DNA from: Thermoplasmata archaeon
Lineage (GTDB): Archaea; Thermoplasmatota; Thermoplasmata; Methanomassiliicoccales; Methanomethylophilaceae
Direction of reading: 5' to 3'
Length of the DNA: 64,000 nt
Assembly: GCA_015063125.1 (NCBI GenBank)
Contig: SUTB01000002.1
Coordinates: 152,720-216,719 of the forward strand
The notes beneath the pieces were generated by a model. The model ran no database searches. It had not been told where the DNA came from and saw nothing but the letters and a program-made list of their open reading frames with translations. Each line of letters opens with the position of its first letter. The first letter of the stretch is position 1. The position numbers and the translations under genes are program-made. Positions 61,108-64,000 of this stretch are shown here, one piece after another.

Positions 61108-62196
61108 ATGGCCGAGAAGGTGGATGTCCTGGTCGTCGGATCCGGTCCGGCGGGAAGCGTGACCGCAAGATACGCCGCACAGGCCGGAGCATCGGTCAAG
61201 ATCCTCGAGAGGCGTCCCGTTGTCGGAGTCCCCGTGAGGTGCGGCGAGTTCATGCCCTCCGACGAGGAGATTCAGAACATGTTCCCCAAGCTCAGGGACA
61301 TGAAGTCCCTCTTCGACATTCCGGAGGACCTTCGTTGCCTGAATACCGTGGGGATAAACCTCATCGATCCCGATGACAGGGTCACGACGCTGGAGTTCAA
61401 CGGATACACCACAGACAGGGACAGGTTCGATCAGTACCTGGCCGATCTGGCGGTGGAGGCCGGAGCAGAGCTCTGTCTCGGTCAGGCCTTCAACGATATC
61501 AGGGACGGCGTCGCCGTCACCGACAAGGGCGAGATCGAGTACAAGGTGCTCGTGGGAGCGGACGGTCCCGGTTCGAGGGTCGCCCAATCTCTTGGATTGC
61601 AGAGGAACAGGAACCCCTATCCTGCGGTGACCGCCCAGGTCAAAGGGGATTTCGAACCTTACACTCAGATGTTCTTCGGTGGCATCGCGCCCGGTGCGTA
61701 CGGGTGGATCATCCCCAAGGACGGACGTGCGAACGTCGGTGTAGGATTCTCTCCCAAGTTCGCAGACGGCACCCTCTCATCATACTTCGACAAGTTCATG
61801 GTCAGGCACGGTTTCAAGGCCGAGGGCAAGGTATACGGGAAGTACGTTCCCAGCGAAGGCCCGATCCCCAAGACCGTCAGCGGCAACGGAATGGTCGTCG
61901 GAGACGCAGCCGGTCAGGTGATATCAGTCAACGGAGGAGGAATCCCCCTGGCGATGATCGCAGGCCGCATATGCGGTCTGGTAGCGGCGGATAACGTCAT
62001 CAACGGAGCATCACTCCAGAATTATGAGACGCAGTGGAGGGAGATCATGGATCCCCCTCTCAAGATGGCGGCTCTCAACAAGAAGCTCGCGGACACCTTC
62101 GCCTTCAGATCCGATGCCACCACCAAGATGTGCATGAGGATCCTCGGCAAGCGCAGGATGGGCAATCTGATCAGATGCAAGCGCATCTTCCCGTGA
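61108..62196 (+). CDS. Digeranylgeranylglycerophospholipid reductase-type flavoprotein
   Basis: A 362-residue FAD enzyme that saturates geranylgeranyl chains of archaeal membrane lipids. VLVVGSGPAGSVTARYAAQAG binds FAD, PVRCGEFMP holds the conserved Cys, and MVVGDAAGQVISVNGGGIPLAM is the second FAD motif. The PxxYxWxFP-like substrate segment is GAYGWIIPK. It is paired with the prenyl synthase before it. Reduction of a respiratory carrier tail is an alternative role given the neighbouring fpo operon. Confidence 0.88.
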   Translation: MAEKVDVLVVGSGPAGSVTARYAAQAGASVKILERRPVVGVPVRCGEFMPSDEEIQNMFPKLRDMKSLFDIPEDLRCLNTVGINLIDPDDRVTTLEFNGYTTDRDRFDQYLADLAVEAGAELCLGQAFNDIRDGVAVTDKGEIEYKVLVGADGPGSRVAQSLGLQRNRNPYPAVTAQVKGDFEPYTQMFFGGIAPGAYGWIIPKDGRANVGVGFSPKFADGTLSSYFDKFMVRHGFKAEGKVYGKYVPSEGPIPKTVSGNGMVVGDAAGQVISVNGGGIPLAMIAGRICGLVAADNVINGASLQNYETQWREIMDPPLKMAALNKKLADTFAFRSDATTKMCMRILGKRRMGNLIRCKRIFP

Positions 62197-62655
62197 TCAT
62201 TTCCTTCTGCAGGCCTTCATCGGGGAACCGCATACAGGGCATTCAGGGTACTTCTCCTTGAACCATTTGCCGCAGCCTATGCATTTGTAGTTCCACTTGA
62301 CGACCTTCTCTATCCCCTTCATTCCGACCGGTTTGAAACCGAGCCCCATCACCCTTGCCACATTCTGAATGGAGTAGTCGTCGGACCATATGGTCCCGTT
62401 GACATCGACAGCCAGTGCCAGCACCGTCATGTCGACAGGGGATAGCCTCCCTATGTCGCCGGTCTTCTTGGCGGCCTCCTCGACCTTCTGAAGGGACTCC
62501 TTCGAGCATTCGGAGACCTTAACCATGTCGCCCCAGAGCGATAGACGGGGATCATCGTACTTCTCCAGCTCCCTGATGACGCCTGGGGGACACACGTGTT
62601 CCTCTTCGGGTAAGGCATCCATCGAGAAGAATGCGGAGCTGTCCAATACGAGCAT
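62197..62655 (-). CDS. nob1: Nob1-type PIN endonuclease with zinc ribbon
   Basis: A 152-residue protein that trims the 3' end of 16S rRNA. The PIN domain (residues about 1-110) has the metal-binding acids in VLDSSAFF, LSPVDMTVLALA and IWSDDYSIQNVA. The zinc ribbon follows in CIGCGKWFK and CPVCGSPMK. It abuts the stop of the reductase gene in a convergent arrangement. Confidence 0.92.
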   Translation of the reverse strand: MLVLDSSAFFSMDALPEEEHVCPPGVIRELEKYDDPRLSLWGDMVKVSECSKESLQKVEEAAKKTGDIGRLSPVDMTVLALAVDVNGTIWSDDYSIQNVARVMGLGFKPVGMKGIEKVVKWNYKCIGCGKWFKEKYPECPVCGSPMKACRRK

Positions 62656-62747
62656 ATGTGCCTATCGGCGAGGGAATAGAAAACCGTGACGGATGGTGAG
62701 CGATATGATATTAACTGCAATCCCATATCTGGATGCAAGGTGCCTGA

Positions 62748-63329
62748 ATGGAGATACTGGAGATTCTGACAATCATGGTGACCGGGCTTTGGCTTTTCCT
62801 GCCGGCCATGGTCCCGAACTCCGCAGCCGTAGTCTTCGGGAAGAAGTCAAAGACCAAGATGGATTTCGGGAAATCCTGGAGAGGCAAGCGTATCTTCGGT
62901 GACGGCAAATCATGGGGAGGATTCTTCGGAGGAGGCCTTTCTGGAGTTCTCTTGGGATTGATCCTGATGGGCATCGGTTCCCTCTGGGATCCGGAGAACT
63001 ACGGAGGATACGGACCTTCATTCTGGTCCGATGTCGGGATCCTGTTCTGCCTCGCCTTCGGAGCGGTCCTGGGCGACCTGTGCGGGGCATTCATCAAGAG
63101 GAGGTTCGGCATGGAGAGGGGTCAGAAGGCGCCTGTCCTGGACCAGTACGATTTCGTCATCGGTGCATTCCTGGTGACCGCACTCTTCTTCCCCGGATGG
63201 GTCTACGCGACCTACATAGAGGGATGGCATCTGGCCGCCCTGATCTTCATATTATTGATAATGTTCTTCATCCATCGCATCGTGAACATTATCGGATTCA
63301 AGATGGGGCTCAAGAAGGAGCCGTGGTGA
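62748..63329 (+). CDS. carS: CDP-archaeol synthase CarS
   Basis: A 193-residue membrane enzyme that activates digeranylgeranylglyceryl phosphate with CTP, the step before polar head group attachment. Four to five membrane helices, FLPAMVPNSAAV at the N-terminus, FGKSWRGKRIFGDGKSWGGFFGG with the CTP-binding residues, and GALGDLCG-like VLGDLCGAFIKRR with LDQYDFVIGA are characteristic. It groups with the reductase and prenyl synthase genes nearby as a lipid cluster. It is five bases from pyrE. Confidence 0.95.
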   Translation: MEILEILTIMVTGLWLFLPAMVPNSAAVVFGKKSKTKMDFGKSWRGKRIFGDGKSWGGFFGGGLSGVLLGLILMGIGSLWDPENYGGYGPSFWSDVGILFCLAFGAVLGDLCGAFIKRRFGMERGQKAPVLDQYDFVIGAFLVTALFFPGWVYATYIEGWHLAALIFILLIMFFIHRIVNIIGFKMGLKKEPW

Positions 63330-63333
63330 TCAC

Positions 63334-63867
63334 ATGAACGAACTCACAACTGCATTGAAGGACTGTGGAGCACTCCAGTTCGGAGACTTCACGCTGGCAT
63401 CCGGTGCCAAGAGCGAATACTACATAGACATCAAGAAGGCCAGTACCAACCCGAAGGTCCTCTACATGATCTCCGTCCTCATGGCGGAGAAGATGCAGGA
63501 CGAGAACCTCCGTCCGGACAGGATCGCAGGGGTCGTTCTCGGATCGGTCCCTCTGGCGGCCGCGCTCTCGTTGGCAACCGGCATTCCCTACGTCATGGTT
63601 CGCAAGGAGAAGAAGGACCACGGAACAGGAAAGCTCATCGAGGGAGACCTCAACCCCGGGGACAAGGTCCTTGTGGTCGAGGATGTGGTCACTACCGCAG
63701 GATCAAGCATCGCAGCCATCAAGACGCTCCGCGAGAACGGGGCCGTGGTGGAGAATGCTATGTCGGTCATCGACCGCGAGAGTGGCGGTGAGCAGAACTA
63801 TGCCGAGATCGGCGTCAAATTCTATTCCCTGGTAAAGGCCTCGGAGATCGTGAAGGAAAAGAGATGA
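63334..63867 (+). CDS. pyrE: Orotate phosphoribosyltransferase
   Basis: A 177-residue enzyme that makes orotidine 5'-phosphate from orotate and PRPP in pyrimidine synthesis. FGDFTLASGAKSEYYIDIKKA is the N-terminal signature, VMVRKEKKDHGTGKLIEG the flexible catalytic loop, and VLVVEDVVTTAGSS the PRPP motif. Length is normal for archaea. Its stop overlaps the next start by four bases. Confidence 0.95.
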   Translation: MNELTTALKDCGALQFGDFTLASGAKSEYYIDIKKASTNPKVLYMISVLMAEKMQDENLRPDRIAGVVLGSVPLAAALSLATGIPYVMVRKEKKDHGTGKLIEGDLNPGDKVLVVEDVVTTAGSSIAAIKTLRENGAVVENAMSVIDRESGGEQNYAEIGVKFYSLVKASEIVKEKR

Positions 63868-64000
63868 GGCCCGAACCCGATTGCAGCCTCTGCGGACTGT
63901 GCGAAGGCCGCACCAATATCGTCCTGCCGGACGGCAGCTTCGATTCAGGGATAATCTTCGTCGGGGAGGCTCCCGGGGAGAACGAGGACCTGGAGGGAAG
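63864..64000 (+). CDS. Uracil-DNA glycosylase family protein (5' part)
   Basis: The first 45 residues of a gene cut by the window end. CSLCGLCEGRTNIVLPDG with Cys pairs typical of the 4Fe-4S ligands, followed by IIFVGEAPGENEDLEG, matches family 4/5 uracil-DNA glycosylases (GEAPG motif). These remove uracil from DNA in archaea. The ATG overlaps the pyrE stop by four bases. Confidence 0.85.
   Translation, partial: MRPEPDCSLCGLCEGRTNIVLPDGSFDSGIIFVGEAPGENEDLEG

Overview
The window reads as a contiguous piece of core chromosome from a methanogenic archaeon of the order Methanomassiliicoccales (Thermoplasmata side of the Euryarchaeota), most likely a host-associated Methanomethylophilaceae relative. 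Reasons: archaeal information-processing genes (PCNA, RPA plus RPA-associated protein, TFS, RpoK, PAN, MBF1, Csl4, Nob1, Taw2, XPD); archaeal lipid genes (CarS, geranylgeranyl reductases, prenyl synthases); a methanogenesis marker protein 11; an Fpo-like complex I operon (fpoABCDHIJJKLMN) with no fpoF or fpoO beside it; and a proC gene interrupted by an in-frame amber codon, as expected in an organism that inserts pyrrolysine. Nearly all genes stop with TGA, a few with TAA, and none that I checked with TAG. I see no rRNA, tRNA, CRISPR array, insertion sequence or prophage.

Layout. 0-8 kb: end of purQ, CTP-dependent riboflavin kinase, two small membrane proteins, a GPN-loop GTPase, the proteasome ATPase PAN, MBF1, a DUF2240 protein, a membrane-anchored unknown, a paired SMR transporter, rpoK and rpsB. 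8-14 kb: an acyl-CoA-synthetase-like enzyme next to a secreted SGNH hydrolase, then the RPA / RPA-associated pair. 14-24 kb: purP, two aminotransferases and serA (serine/glycine/aspartate metabolism), a DUF6015-like protein, an XPD-type helicase, and a minus-strand RNA operon (METTL5-like methyltransferase, Csl4, ThiI-like PP-loop enzyme). 24-29.6 kb: a bacterial-length glutamate dehydrogenase, a 0.67 kb intergenic stretch with strong RNA-like structure, purH, a small zinc protein and a beta-CASP nuclease.

29.9-38.5 kb: a membrane protein with a long charged linker and a Vsr/DUF559-like C-terminal domain, TFS, PCNA, split transketolase plus transaldolase, a geranylgeranyl-reductase-family flavoprotein, Taw2 and a 502-residue cysteine-containing unknown. 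38.6-49.5 kb: RNase III (unusual for an archaeon), then the whole AMP-to-3-phosphoglycerate pathway (ribose-1,5-bisphosphate isomerase, type III RuBisCO, AMP phosphorylase), a polysaccharide-deacetylase-like protein, FolD, KptA, methanogenesis marker 11, a cis-prenyltransferase, a B12-binding radical SAM protein, and the amber-containing proC. 49.6-60 kb: the fpo operon, whose FpoI carries four rather than two 4Fe-4S motifs. 60-64 kb: a divergent prenyl synthase, a geranylgeranyl reductase, Nob1, CarS, PyrE and the start of a family-4-type uracil-DNA glycosylase.

The genes connect as follows. The Fpo-like complex would oxidise reduced ferredoxin or another carrier and pump ions; the prenyl synthase and reductase beside it could supply archaeal lipids or the tail of a membrane electron carrier. 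RNA decay enzymes produce nucleotides that the RuBisCO pathway can return to central carbon metabolism, joined by the transketolase/transaldolase genes. FolD and PurH show a folate C1 branch that coexists with the formate-dependent PurP.
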